64,000 bases of DNA from Paragordius varius (lineage: Eukaryota; Nematomorpha). Where the stretch lies: NCBI GenBank assembly GCA_964247055.1, contig OZ176056.1:3410001-3474000 (forward strand), in the 5' to 3' direction. The notes under the pieces were generated by a model. It saw only the letters and a list, made by a program, of their open reading frames with translations, did not search any database and was not told the origin of the DNA. Below are positions 1 to 13,401 of this stretch, piece after piece (position 1 is the first letter of the stretch; the number at the start of each line of letters is the position of its first letter). Position numbers and translations under genes: made by a program.

Positions 1-513
1 AAAGTATAAATACGCAAATTTTATATTTTGATGTCAAACTCATGAATATTCATTGAACGTATATACCAGCACAAAAGCTGGCTTTTAAACTTTGTATTAA
101 AAAAACTTTACATATAATGAATGCATCAATAATTAGCCTATTAAAATGTTATAGGATATGTTAAATTATTGGTTATCATTGCTAAGTCGTGGCTAGATAA
201 TAGAAATTTTTAAATATATGTAAATTGGAACCCCAAAAATAACCCTAATTGTGGGCAAAAACTGAGGTTTCTGAAAAAGTAAAATTAAAATTTTTAAATA
301 TATATATTGAACTCAAATAATGTAAAATAAAATTTTTGGTCTTTTTTGAGGGTTTGTGGTAAGGTCTATTCAATTTAAAATAATAGCAAAGTGATTATTA
401 ACGTAGCTATAAAATATAAAGTCACTGTATTTTAAAAAGCTTAATATGACAGGGTATCAGTGTATAACAAATGTAATGCACAAAAGTTAAATTTTTTGTT
501 TATAGCAAAAAAC

Positions 514-858
514 CTCTCTAATATCATTTCCCCAGTAATCATGCTTCCAAATATCAATCCAAGGTTTTAGAGCTATTACCATAGATTTTGATGTCAAATT
601 TTTTTCATTGAAATGAATATTTAAATCTCCAATATTAAGAAGGGAAAAACTCAATGATTGGTATATGATTGTCAAAAATTTAAGAATATCCAAATTTTTC
701 CATCCAGCCGTAACGTCGGGATTGTTAAGAATAGCTGGAAAATCGTCGAAAACAAAATCACAATATATGGCATTGTGATAAACAATTGCAATTATCCCCG
801 CAATTAAGCATTTAGGGTATTTGAGGAGTATGATAGTTTTGAAAATATTTCTGTCCAT
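514..858 (-). CDS. TMTC3-like exon 1, copy A (partial gene; rest lies left of the window)
   Basis: 345 nt differing from copy B exon 1 by only two substitutions, both changing the protein (Gly to Arg and Leu to Ser within the inserted loop). Frame, start codon and weak GTTTTT donor are retained. Exon 2 would lie about 850 nt downstream, before base 1. The duplicated flank is still identical at base 1, so a second TMTC gene probably continues off the window. Confidence 0.8.
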
Positions 859-1879
859 ATTTTATGCCTTTTTAACACTAAAGTAATTGAATAGGAGATG
901 CATAATTGGAGTAATTTTATATTTTTTAATTATCCGATCAAGTATTTATTATTGTTATTAGATGATGTGGAAATTATGGAATTAGTGATCCCAGCACACT
1001 CACACACAAAAGGATTAAATTTCATACATCTACCATCCATATTTAGAATAACATAGCATTTGATCTAATAGTATAAACGTTTATTATATGATTGGAATTA
1101 TACGCTATAAAAATAGATTTATGATGTAGAATCATTTTCGCTTACTGTAAAATATAAATGTATAGATTAAGGATCAAAGGTTAAATTTATTTTGGACGAT
1201 TGGCGGCAAAATAATCTGGTAATATTGTTGGCATTTGTGCAATTTATATATTATTGTGATGTTGTTTAAATATCACATCATTGGAATTTTCTAATGGATG
1301 GATGGAAGAATGGTTTCAATTAAATTGAATTATGACAAATTGTGACAAAAATAATGTTGATATCTAGCAAACCAAATAATTTTGAGGCATATACTATCTG
1401 TATAATTTCTGGTATTTCCTTAAAAGCAATTATTGTACAATGATTAGTTCAATTAAATTACAATAATATTTTTTATGATATAAATATGAAATCTTGACGA
1501 TATTATACCAATACAGTATAAAAAACCCTTTCACACATACCACCAACAATACTTACTGATATTGTACGTTTTTTATTACATTTTTAGATATATTGACAAT
1601 TATGGAAAATTACCATTGTATATATACATATTATATACTAAATGGATAGGCATATACCCTTATTAAGAAACAGTAACAGATGGTAGAAAAAGCTTTTAAC
1701 AATAAAAATGACAACATTTATATTTTCCAGTGACATTTATTGGTTTTGCTTTTTATGTATATTTTATATGTCCCTTTTAGTCCCCATATTTTTTTGTTTA
1801 CAATAGATTTTAGGCATAAATGTAATAAAAATTATTTTATATTTGAATTTAAATTAGAGATATTATTGTTAATCTAATA

Positions 1880-2037
1880 CAGTAGCGTATGGCATAAAAA
1901 ATTATTAGTCCATAATAGGATTAAAAAGTTTTTTTAAAAAAACAATTCTATTATATACACATATCCATAATATCCTTGTTTTTTGAACATTTTTTATTCT
2001 TTTATGGACTAATATTGTTTTATGCCATAAGCTACCG
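1880..2037. mobile_element. Tc1/mariner-type MITE, copy A
   Basis: Terminal inverted repeats CAGTAGCGTATGGCATAAAA and its mirror ending ...GCTACCG, flanked by TA on both sides. 158 bp, no coding capacity. Confidence 0.75.
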
Positions 2038-2142
2038 TATAATCAGTTAACCAATCTTGGTTTCTAAAATTATGTTCACTCAGTCAAAAAAAATAATTAG
2101 CCATTTATATTAACTAGTAATCAGTAATAATAAGATATTTGT

Positions 2143-3177
2143 CATTGCCGGTTTAATTTATAGACGTCGAAAAGTGGGCAGACGATTAATTTGATAGGAG
2201 CCCATTTTGATCATCTGACAACACAGGTTGAGTGCACCAAATATTAATGTATTTTATCAATCAAGAATCATGTCGAATTTTGTGCTAGAAGAACAGAATT
2301 TATTACTAGCATTGCTTTTTTTCCATAAAAAAGAAACCTTACGTGGTGAAAAATGTTCCATAGAAAAACATGTGAAACGTGATTTTGATTTTAAAAGTCG
2401 CGATATTCAATTTAAAAAGAGTTGCCGCTTTGGTAAGTTAAACCGGTATTGTAAGGATAAAGAGCAAGAGTTATGAAATGATGATTTAACTCAAGACAAT
2501 CAGTACACGAGCAATGGGGAATAAACTTGATAGATGAGTCTAAAATTTGAATGAAAATCAAATATAAAAGACAAACTTTGCCTCAACGTCACGAAATGGA
2601 ATAATTTTTACTTGGAAGGAAATGAGGCTTTATTTTATATCAGAAGCGGAAAAATGCCGATCATCCCAACAAGGACAAATCGTTTTACGAAAATTGTGCT
2701 CTTTGTCTGGCAAAAGAGCCGTATTGTGCAATATGAACTTTTTAAGCTTGGTGAGAAACTGTTAATACACAATGATGATTCCAAGAAATCAAAAGGTTTT
2801 AAATCATAATCGAAAAACAGCAGGAATGTACCAGAATACACACAGTTTATTTAGCTACATGAATGCTCAGTCTTACACAACAAAACCAGGGAAAGTCACC
2901 TTAAAATTACTTGAAATTCTTCCGCATCCGCCGTACTCAGGCGCAATTTGACTATTTACTTATCAATGGCGAACACGACTGCAGAGCAGCACTTTGATAA
3001 TTAAGAAGAGGAAAATAACTTCAATGGTTTTCGGCAAAAAACAATAAATTTGACATGCCATTAAATAAAATACTTGTGAGATGGATGAAACGTGTAGAAA
3101 CCTATGTACAATATTATGAATAAAATAAATGATTGATTTTCTTTGAAAATTTGGTGTTTTTATCACATAGCCGGTAA
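2143..3177 (+). mobile_element. Degenerate mariner transposon, copy A
   Basis: Decayed mariner transposase on the plus strand. Recognisable pieces in order: NFVLEEQNLLLALLF near 2273, DFDFKSRDIQFKKSCRFGKL near 2382-2440, TNRFTKIVLFVW and YELFKLGEKL at 2665-2763, then EILPHPPYSG near 2910-2940 (compare LPHPPYSPDLAP). TTACCGG-type ends lie near 2143 and 3177. It carries many stops and indels and cannot be active. Confidence 0.8.
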
Positions 3178-3921
3178 TGGCTCTTGGTTAATATAAACTA
3201 AAACTATATATTTTATTTCATATGTGCAAATATATTTTTATAAAGTATAACAATTTTTGAATATATGAATAAATTAATTTGATTAGCAATAAATGTTCAG
3301 ATATTGTAAAATAGCCTTATACAAAGATATGCTTTATATTTTAAAGAAATATAAAGTACCACGGAGCAAATAAAGATTTATGACACATTGTCAAGCAGTA
3401 TTATAATTAAGATCCAGTATCATCTATATATTAAAACGTTTTTGCGGGGATTAAACTATTCTAATGTTTATTAAAAAATTTTTTTGCAAAAAGTTACGGG
3501 ATCGTTTTGGGAATTGAGATTAGTGAATAATTTTATTATATATTTTTTATTGTAGAGCATATTATTTTTACATAGCCATTTACAAAATATTTAAATTTTA
3601 CAATTTAATTATATTAGAAGGTGATCCGTCACCCTTAAGAGTTGCATTTAAGTGGGTAATTATTAAGCGAGATTCCTAAAAATTGTATAAATCAATCGTG
3701 AATCGAATAAATACATAAATACCCAATTAAATTTTAATTTGTATTTTCAAACACTTTTGGGTATGCAAATGTTTAATAAAATATTTTCACCAATTATTCT
3801 TAGCCTCGGGGTAGAGTAAGCATAATCGTCGAACCCATGTGCTCTAAGAAAAACTTAATTATAAATTTTTCGATAACCCTGTGTTACAGACATTTTACTT
3901 AATCGAAATGAAATTTTAAAA

Positions 3922-4900
3922 TCTATATATTTATAAAAATGGAAAATGCTGGCTTTGTGATCTGGTACAGGAAAACCGGTAGACCAATTCAAATCCAAAC
4001 TTCGAAAAAATATAATCATTAATGAATGCCCCTACAATAGCCTGGCCCTTTTTTTGAAATAGGCCCCCAGTTCGGGCCCACCCCGTGTGAAAAACGGGCT
4101 GGAATAATTTTCCGGAGAACGTGTTGGACCATTCAATTTCAAATATGATTTTTGTTTACTTATTTTTGATCGCGCCGAACATAGTCGACTCACTTTTTTG
4201 ATTTCGGCCAAAAATAATTTTTGATTGTATTTTTTTCGCAAGGTATGAGACTCTAAAAATTCAATAAGGATTCCACGTATTCCCTGTTAAAAGGCAAAAA
4301 TTTTAGTCAATCGTTTCTTTGATGATAGCTGCTGAGTAAGGAGTATCTATCATATGCATAGGATGTTAAAAAATATATGGATAATAAAACATTATTGGTA
4401 AAATATATATTTATAAAAATGGAAAATGCTGGCTTTGTGATCTGGTACAAGAAAACCGGTAGACCCAATCAAATCCAAATATCGAAAAAATATAATCATT
4501 AATTAATGTCCCGACAATAGCTTCGCCCTTTTTTTAAAATAGGCCCCCAGTTCGGGCCCACCCCGTGTGAAAAACGGTTTTTTTTGAAAACAGAAGTCCA
4601 CAATGATCGTGTCCTTTGAGACAATTTTCTGGAGAACGTGTTGGTCCATTCTATTTCAAATATAATTTTTGTTTACTTATTTTCGATTGCGCCGAACATA
4701 GTCGAGTCACTTTTTTGATTTAGGCCCTCTTTTTACCCGCTCCCCCCGTAAAATGCCATTTTTTCAAAAAACAAAGTCCACAAAAATAATTTTTTAAATC
4801 TATTTTTCGCCCTAGGTATGAGACCGTAAAAATTCAATATGGATTCCACGTATTACCTGTTAAAAGGCAAAAATTTTAGTCAGGCGTTTATTTAATGATA
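3922..4900 (+). mobile_element. Two head-to-tail Helitron 5' fragments
   Basis: TCTATATATTTATAAAAATG at 3922 begins a copy of the Helitron found whole at 58908-60883. A second 5' copy starts near 4396, about 470 bp on, and shares the segments GGAAAATGCTGGCTTTG and ACGTGTTGG. A third scrap begins near 4950. None reaches a Helitron 3' end. The whole block (about 3806-5572) is missing from duplication copy B. Confidence 0.75.
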
Positions 4901-4999
4901 GCTGCTGGGTATGGAGCTACCCGCTAAAACTGATTCCTGATGCAACTTTGTGATCTGTTTCCGGAAAACCGGTGAACCCATTCACCCCCCCCCCCCTCC

Positions 5000-5040
5000 A
5001 GAAGTCCGAAGGACTTCCTCGGGCTGCTTAGCAGCACGAG
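5000..5040. repeat. GC-rich double hairpin beside a poly-C run
   Basis: A run of 12-13 C (about 4986-4998) is followed by two adjacent perfect or near-perfect hairpins: GAAGTCC-GAA-GGACTTC, then CTCGGGCTGC-TTA-GCAGCACGAG. The composition is unlike the roughly 70-75% AT surroundings. Confidence 0.7.
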
Positions 5041-5399
5041 ATTTAGGCTGGTATAATTATAAATTTTTAATAGATATAAAATAATTGTCCACCATTTCTG
5101 GTACTTATTTTCATATGTACAATTAATTTGATGCATTATACAAATGATAAAATAAATTTAATAATTTATATTGGGCTTCACGTTTTCCAAAAAAATATTT
5201 TACAGAATACATAATAAATATAAAGAATGTAATAAACATATAGGGAAATTTTTAAGTTTAAATATAATTTTTAAATTTTTCCTACCTTAAACTGTATTTT
5301 TTAGCAACTTTTGCATATGATCCGATTTTACATGGATTGGAATAAACATAGAAGTCTAAAAGTCATCCGCTACACTGCCTCTGAAAATGGAGGCATATA

Positions 5400-6640
5400 A
5401 AAATTATCCTAATTAACATATATTTCTATAGAAAAATGTATCAGGATTATCATGGTGCTTTTGGTTTTGCCATAAGAATATTATTACTTTAGTGGTAACT
5501 CTCCATATCAGAAAATGGCTTGGGCATTTTTTTGTGTTTTTTGTTAAAAGTTAAGTGCCTTACTTTAAAAACTATCACTAAAATTATAAACTGCATATAA
5601 AAAGAAAGATATTATTTTTATAAACTTTTAATTTTTAAATGTGGCCTCAACGCAAAAATGGCGATATTTTTCGATAACGATTTTTAATATATAGTAGGTT
5701 ATAGTATCAAAAAACATTTTCTGAAAAAATGCATGCTTTTTTTAAACATATTATTTTTTGTTGAAGCGTACTTCATATTATTTTGAAGCAGGATGGCAAA
5801 GTTATAAAAAAAACGCTTTAAAATATTATAAAAACACTTTTTTATTCAATCATGCCGAAATCTCCTTAGAATTACGATTAAATTAATCGCTTGTTGTAAT
5901 ACCTTTGTTAAATATTAATTAATTTTTTTACGAAAATTCGCCGAATTTAAAAGCAAACGAACAAATTAAAATCTAAGGTGATAGAAATGATTAGCATTAA
6001 CTTATTTGGAAAAGGTGCTGTATAATAGCTAATAAAATTTAATACCGAACATCCAAAATACCATACAAATCGCCTCAAATTTCGCTAATATATATTTTAA
6101 AATCCATTTTTATAAAAAAACAATTTGCTAAAATTTAATTTTTAATTTCCTTAGTTTACCAAAAAACTTTATGATGTCAAAATTTACTCCAAATCGAAAA
6201 TTTCGCCCTAAAAAAATTAAAATTTTATAAAAAAAACTTTTATATGCAGTTTATGACATATTTTAATAATATTTTTTTGGTATAGAATATATATTTTATC
6301 AGAATATTTTTTTGTAGACACTGTGTTATGATCGGTGCAATATTAGACATGATTTATTTGAATCTGAATTGCTTAGAGGCGCATTTAAAGGATGACGCAC
6401 TATCCAATATAATTTTACTCATCTCCATAAGACATATGCTAGGATATTCAAATTTCATTTTTATATATTTTATAAAATAGCATTAAATTTTTAAAGACTA
6501 AATTTTTTCATAAAACGTTATTTTTAATTTTACAACTAACTGCAGGGACTAATTAGAAGATCTTTAAATTATTTTTCTAAAAATTTGCATTTTATATGAT
6601 ACTGGTATCTAAATTTTATGACTGTTTGACAGTATGTCAT
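5400..6640. repeat. Unclassified interspersed repeat, copy 1
   Basis: Shares landmarks with 11900-13150, 22630-23850 and 62690-63980: TATCAGGATTATCA, GGTGCTTTTGGTTTT, a block around GTTGAAGCGTAC, and an AATGATGCTGAACATTT-like segment. No coding frame or clear termini are visible. Confidence 0.5.
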
Positions 6641-6991
6641 TTTTTACATTTATTAGGTCTGAGATGCTATTTTAATCAAAAAAATAAATATAGAGATTTG
6701 TGGCAAAACGTCATTTGAAAATCAAAATAATTTATTCATATATTCCAATATTTAATATAATTCAGTTTTATAAAACTAATATTCTCTCAAAAATATATAA
6801 GATGATTTTATATCAATGTATTCGTTTAGACCAAGATGGATACCCAAACCAATTATTTTTGAAGAGTGCAAAAACGAAATTCTCAAAAAGCTTAATTAAT
6901 AACAATAAATGTCACCAAAAATAAATGTTGTCGTTTTTATATATTTATTTAGATTTATTGCTGAAAGCTTTTATACTAGTCGTAAGAAGGG

Positions 6992-7024
<33 letters not shown>
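6992..7024. repeat. Short TA microsatellite, copy A
   Basis: About 33 bp of TA with one C interruption. The partner at 24241 is about 70 bp and uninterrupted. Confidence 0.85.
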
Positions 7025-7955
7025 CCAGACATTTATTATTAATGGAAATGCATTATTGTCAAAAATGTATAATTAAATCATACTACAAAAATTAGAAGGC
7101 TTGGTATTATTATTATAAATATATCGAATTCTTTTTGAATAAAATATTAGGCGATGTTACATGGTTTATTTGAAAAATCTATATAGATATTTTCAATTTT
7201 ATAAATGCGACGGAATAGCTATAAATGGTAAGGTGATTTAAATTTGTGGTTGAATTGTAATAGATAACTTATAGTCTGATGTTTAGACTCTAATATTAGT
7301 TGTATACGGCTTACTAAAATACGGCTCCCTAGACTTTTGTGTTTGGGTAAAAAATCTTAGATTTAATATTCCAAACTATTATCAATTGATAAGTTTATTT
7401 ATCGAAAATATTGGGAATTTTAATATTTCTACCCCAAAAAATAAAAAACTACCTCAAGGTATTAACTCACCTTGAATGTGTTATCACATATACTGAGAAA
7501 TCATTATAGAGGTTGTTTTTGATAAAACTTTAGAAATTTATACAATTATTAAATTTTATATTAACCTTATTTTACCGTTTCATAACAGGTTTATCCTGAT
7601 TTTGCAAAAAAGCAAATTGACCCATAATTTAACAGAAGTTATTTTAATTAATTTATATTCTTATATAGATAAAATAAATGATAACATACAGAAAAGTGGT
7701 GGATTTTTTGAAAAAGAGATTTATAAAAAAGACTTCAGACCAAATAGGGGTAGATTTTTATTTTATTGATAAGTACGGTCAATTAAAATGATATATAAAT
7801 TAATTTTCTTTTAAATCTCTGCAGCTCAAAATTAATAAATATATTTTTTCCATCCAGCTTTTTCTTATCTGGCAATGATCTTATACATACAGCTAAGATT
7901 TTTGGCCTTTGATACACCCAATTTATTAATTAAAAAATCGCCAGGAACCATTCCT

Positions 7956-8344
7956 CAGTGGCGTACGCATTTGCGGCGCCCGGGGCATAAAACTTTTATG
8001 GCGCGACGCGCCCCTTTTTTAAAATGCCAATAAAACAATTTAGTAAAAAAATACAAACGTTGTAACCTAAAACCATAGATAAGACAGCACAGTCATATAA
8101 ATTTTAAATCTATTAAATATATATATTTATATGATACTAAATTTATTCAATGGTACTAATTAGGTGAATAATAGAGTATATATTATAGGGATTATTACCT
8201 AAATTGCTGAAAAATCTCATTTGAAAGTTCTTATTTTTTTTGCATAATTATAATTTAATTTTAAAAAATCATTTAGGCGGCCCTAAAAAACGGAGCCAAG
8301 GGCATGATGCACCCCCTTGCCCCCCCCCCCTCGGTACGCCCCTG
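7956..8344. mobile_element. Non-autonomous hAT element (389 bp) with 8-bp target duplication
   Basis: Termini CAGTGGCGTACGCA and (reverse) CAGGGGCGTACCGA are inverted repeats. The 8-bp duplication CCATTCCT lies at 7948-7955 and 8345-8352. Copy B has a single CCATTCCT (27164-27171) in matching context: the empty site. Confidence 0.88.
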
Positions 8345-8538
8345 CCATTCCTAAAGAAATATAATCAAACCCCTGATTTGAACAACTTACTAAATCTAAA
8401 CCTAAATTACTAAACACATCTTTCTAATATAATAATAATAATTATTTAATTTATTTTAATAAGGCTATATAATTGTATTTTATTTAAAATATATTTACTA
8501 AAGTATTTCGATACAAGAACTATATGTAAAATGAAATA

Positions 8539-8751
8539 CAGTCAAGTATGCTTCATTTATTTTCTTTCGTTAAATGCGTATAAGTATTTGTTAAAGAATG
8601 GAAAAAACAAGAGTTCTATGGTATTAACAATATCATATTCACCAAAAAAGTATGATTACCATAGAGTTGTTTATTCCATTCTTTACCAATTATTTATACC
8701 CATTTAACGAAAAAAAAATAAATTTTTGATAAAATAAAGGATACATGACTG
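8539..8751. mobile_element. Tc1/mariner-type MITE with about 95-bp inverted arms
   Basis: Starts CAGTCAAGTATGC, ends ACATGACTG, with TA on both sides. The arms fold almost end to end (CTATGGTA ... TACCATAG at the centre). Copy B lacks it. A second copy lies in a Notch intron at 37372-37595. Confidence 0.85.
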
Positions 8752-10187
8752 TAGTTTTTGCACAACTTGACTTTATAATAACAGCCAGTTAAAACTTTTG
8801 AGTAAAATTGATTAATAAAAAATTTAATCTACACCAAATTTTTTTTATTTTCACTTCTCAAAGTAAAATGATATTTTCTGTAATTACGTTTAAAATTTTT
8901 ATTTTTTAAAATTTAATTTCAACTGCTAATAAAATATATAAATTATTTATTAGATAATTGGCTTTATCGTTATAATAACACTTAAACTGCTTAATAGAAA
9001 TCCAACAATTTTTACTTTAGTAGATTAAATAACAGTGTTTTTAGTTCACCACTGATGGTAATATTAGGTCGAAAAATTGAAAATTTTTTCCTTGATTAAA
9101 TTAATTTTTTCTGAAAATGTATAAAGTATTTGGCTTATAAAAGACAATCAAACTTCGTGGAGGCGGATGAGCCTGATTTGCAAAATTAATAAAGATTTAA
9201 AAAAGTAATTTAAAAAATCCCTACAGGACAAACCATCAATAAATTTAATTTTCTCATAAAATATTGAATTTTACAAGTTTGAGTTTAAAGAGTAACAAAA
9301 TATAACTTATTTATGGAAAAACATTATAAAAAAATCGTTGGCATTAGGTGGACGTCCCTCTTTTCATTTTAAAAGAACAGTATATTTAAGCGGATCCCGA
9401 TTGGCATAGTCATAATTTGTTATCAAAAGTTTTCACTCTGGACATGGGAGGTGAAATTGGTTTTGAATTTGATTGAATTTTACTTTTAACAATATAATGG
9501 GTAGGTAAACCCACCTATTGCTATATTGCTCAAAATATATGTTCTGCTTGTAAAATTTAATTTTTACTATTCATTGCATTTAAAATCGTGGGGTACACAT
9601 ACATGGTCTTAATGTATATTCAGATTTTATCAGTATGGCGCGGTTCTCTTTGTTGCGGTTTAATATCTTAAACCGCAGTTTAACTTGACAATTGTTGGCT
9701 TAGTAATCTCTCTATACTTCGAATTTTGTTCATGCATTAAATAATTGACAAATATTTTGAAAAAAATAATAAAGATTGCCCACGTTTATTAACATATTTT
9801 GTTGAATCAGGACCTTACATTTTGCATAAGATATGATACGATGCTCACATTTTCTATGACGATTTTAGGCTAAATAATTTATAAATATATTTCATTCAAC
9901 ATATTGTCTAAGTTCAATGTCATCAATGCGGAATCGGACTTATATTGGCTCATTTAGCCTACAACCTATTTAATTTTAATTGTTCAAGAATTTTTCGAAC
10001 CCAATCGTAAATCGAAAGAATAATATAAAAGAAGAAACGATGGTCAACAATTGTTATCTCCAAAACTTCGTAATCCATGTTAAATGGTTAAAATTTATAT
10101 AATTAGTCAATTTATGGGAAAATTTCCCCTAATAAATTTTGCATTTTATTTTCCCTATAATCTATTTGAATTGATTACAATTATACA

Positions 10188-10833
10188 TAGGGTTGTGCAT
10201 TTGACTGCTATTTCAAAAAAGTCCGGTCAGGCCCAGTCAGAGATGGTTATTACGGTAATGACCACTTTTTACTTAAGTAAATATATGCGATATTGAATTG
10301 TGAAAATAATGTTTGTACGACACTTGCGTGTCACTAATAATGCCATGTTTTCTTAATTAATATTATACATTTTTTGATATTTATTATTTACAAATATTTT
10401 CAAAAAATTTTAAGAATTTTTCATGTAAATCTTGTCACATGTTTGTGGACTGAATCTTCAAATACATAGCTTTTAATACTGTATATTTCAAATAAAATAC
10501 CTAATTTGTTAATCGAAATATCCAATTATAAAATGTTTTTACTTTATAGGTACACATATATGGAATAATTGCATATTTTGCAAAGTGCTTGATTGTATTG
10601 GTTTTTAAATAACCATGCATGTTTAACAATTTAGTATTGTTAAATAATATTTAAATTTTAATTTATATTTATATTAAAAAACAATAAAATTTTACTATTT
10701 CTCTTCCAAAAAAATACCAGCAATTTTTTAAAAACGGCTGTTTTTTAAATGACCATGGTCAAAAACAATTATTTACTGACCAAATCATGACCCGGTCAAT
10801 TGACCTGATCATGGCTTGGTCAGAACAACCCCA
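10188..10833. mobile_element. Non-autonomous hAT element (646 bp) with 8-bp target duplication
   Basis: Termini TAGGGTTGTGC and (reverse) TGGGGTTGTTC. The duplication ATTATACA lies at 10180-10187 and 10834-10841. Near the right end (10777-10824) is a 48-bp near-palindrome built of CTGACCA/TGGTCAG units. Copy B shows one ATTATACA near 28670, the empty site. Confidence 0.85.
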
Positions 10834-11049
10834 ATTATACAATATTTAATAAATAGATGGCTTATATACCTTTTAGATCTTCATTTATTTACTATCAGAT
10901 ATTTTAAACCCTAACACAGTTTATAAAATTAAAACACATTTTGCCTATTTTTTATTCCAGACATTCTATACTTATATTGATATAAAAACGTAAAAACATA
11001 ATGGTATCTGTGTTTTAATTGTGTTGCATGGTTTTATAAATTTCTCTTT

Positions 11050-13400
11050 GATAATGCAATTGAATTTGTTGTAACGTTTCTAATTTTTTAATACACAAAG
11101 ACACCGATAATAAATTGAAAAATACGTAAAAATTATTTCTTCATGTCTAGTCTGTGTGCCAAAGTTAAAAATGTCTCAAGTTTGTTTAACAATTGATTCC
11201 CATTCTACATGATATGCCAGGCTTGTTTTAAATTAATTACTTAATAAATTAAAATCATGATAACAATAATGAAATATAAAAAAAATTATTCAAAAATACT
11301 TGATATTACTAATTTCAAGGTAAAAGCCAAAGGTAAAAATTTAGTTAACATGACATGTGTGCATTATCATTTATTTATAATGCATAATACTTTTTCTTTA
11401 TATCGATGTTAGATGAGTAAATAAAAAATAAGCTTTTATTTTAGCAGGAATATGAAATAAACACGAGATTTTGGGAAAATGTTGTAAAATAAAAATGGCC
11501 TTGATGCTTTATTTTCAAAACTAAATTTTATTTAGATATTTTGGCTTATATATATAATTTTTTTAGGATAGAATTATAAATTTAAATGGGACCGTTTTTT
11601 TTACTAGTTTTAAAATATCAACTTAAATATATTCTGGGGTATTTAGATACCCCCATTTGAATCAATATGTTAAGCTTATAGTTTTTTATACCGTTTCCAT
11701 CATTCAAAATTACTCGCTCTCCACCAATATTCTGGTATTCATTAAAATTGTGAGCAAAACCAATTTTTCCGGGAAAAACTTTATTTTGGTGTCAAAATTT
11801 AGCACAAATTTAAATTTCATTGAATATCAGAATTTAGGATTTTGATATAAGAAAATTAGCCCTTTATTCCAAGATATTCATCAAATATCATTGACTATAT
11901 TTTAAAAGCAAAACACTATTTTTATAAAACTTGTATTTTTAGATATAAGGTCCGAAAGTCTCAAATTTTTCTTTTCTTATCTGTGCTTTAAAATAAATTT
12001 TATATATGCTAAATTTTGGCATCACAAAAATATTATAAAATGCATATATTGTTCAAAAATTTAATTTTTAAATTTGGCGAGATAGCTATTTCAAAGTATG
12101 GTATAACTGTATGATAATTAAGATATTATCAGGTCACTTATATAAAATTCAATGATGTTGAGCGTTTTGATTACCCCAGAATTTCGACTGAAAATTTAGT
12201 TTATCTTGTATATGAAAACATTGTGTTTTTTACAAAAATCACCCAAATTTGTAATAGAAACCTAAAATTAAGAGGTGATACAAATGTTCCGACTCATCAA
12301 ATAAAGAAATGCCACTGTTTCCATCCTGCTTTTAACTAGTATGCATACAAATTATTCTAAAAATTAAATTTTTAAACAAAGTATGAATTTTTTAAAAATG
12401 TAGATTAAACAATTTTATTGTTTCTCGCCATTTTACCGTTTATTTTCGAAGAACCAGTCCATTTAAAGAGTAGGCAAAAATTTGTCAACCTTTTTTTTAA
12501 ATGGAAACTATGGGCTTTTTTAAAAAAAATCAATGCAAAAAAGCTGAGATTATGCGGGAACAGTTTTAATATGGCAGACTAAAAAATGCATAATTTATAA
12601 AATTTGATTTTTAGCAGAATTCAGAGTACCGTATTTTATGGTATTTCGGATAATGATGAAAACTCTAAAAAGAAATTTAGATATTATAATAACTGAGTTT
12701 TTTATAATTCGATGATGCTCAACATTTCTAATACCTCAAAATTTTGAATAAAGTCTTGTTCGTCATCCATTATTAAATATAATTATATTTTTACAAAAAA
12801 TGTATTTAATTACAAGACGCACAAATGTTTAAATGGATGATTTCGTGTAATTGGATTACTGTGTTCGTAATGGGAAGGTACCTGATAAATATATATTTTT
12901 ATAGGCAAAGGTATTCCTGGTGCTTTTGGTTTTAGCACTTACGTGTGATACAAGAAACTATTTAATACTTTTCTGCTCCATATAAGAAAATGGCAAAGTT
13001 TTCGCACATTTTTCATAATTCAATTTTCTCTTAGTGTAACCATTGAATTTTTAGTTTGTATACCCATTATAATTAGTCAAGTCATTTAATATATTATGAT
13101 ATATTAATTAAATGGCTACAAAATACTTTTAAACGATGCTTATTTCACGCTATAGTAGGGAATTTCGATACAAGGCGTGTAAAGAAAGGATATTTTATTT
13201 ATTCAATGTTTCTTGTTTTTTTGTGTTGCAAATTACCCAACTATAATGTGAAATAGCAACAATTAAAATGCATACTGTAAATTTTAATGATTACCAAAAT
13301 TTCTAGACACTATTTTCGCAATTTACGGCAAATTTAAAAACCGTAATAATAATTTATTTACATTTTGTTCAATATTTTATGTATATATCAAATGCTGATA
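11050..13400. repeat. Spacer 3' of the TMTC gene, filled with repeat relics
   Basis: About 11280-11654 matches the right arm of the foldback element at 31488-33530 and ends in the palindrome GGGGTATTTAGATACCCC. About 11900-13150 belongs to the unclassified repeat seen at 5400 and 62690. No gene is visible. Confidence 0.6.
13353..13358 (-). terminator. Likely polyadenylation signal of the TMTC3-like gene
   Basis: AATAAA on the minus strand about 44 nt beyond the stop codon. Confidence 0.5.
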
Positions 13401-13401
13401 A

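Larger units (their letters stand above)
1..11050. repeat. Segmental duplication, copy A
   Basis: Matches 18984 to about 28850 in the same orientation, offset 18,983 at the left end. Bases 1-1872 are nearly identical to the partner. About 1880-6620 and 7591-11050 are clearly diverged with many indels, while about 6650-7590 is again nearly identical. Copy A lacks the partner's 24885-26435 block. It still matches at base 1, so its true left end is outside the window. Confidence 0.85.

Noticed and set aside
4032-4241. 69-codon open frame in the Helitron fragments
   Set aside because: Lies in non-coding Helitron sequence and is not preserved in the 58908 copy.
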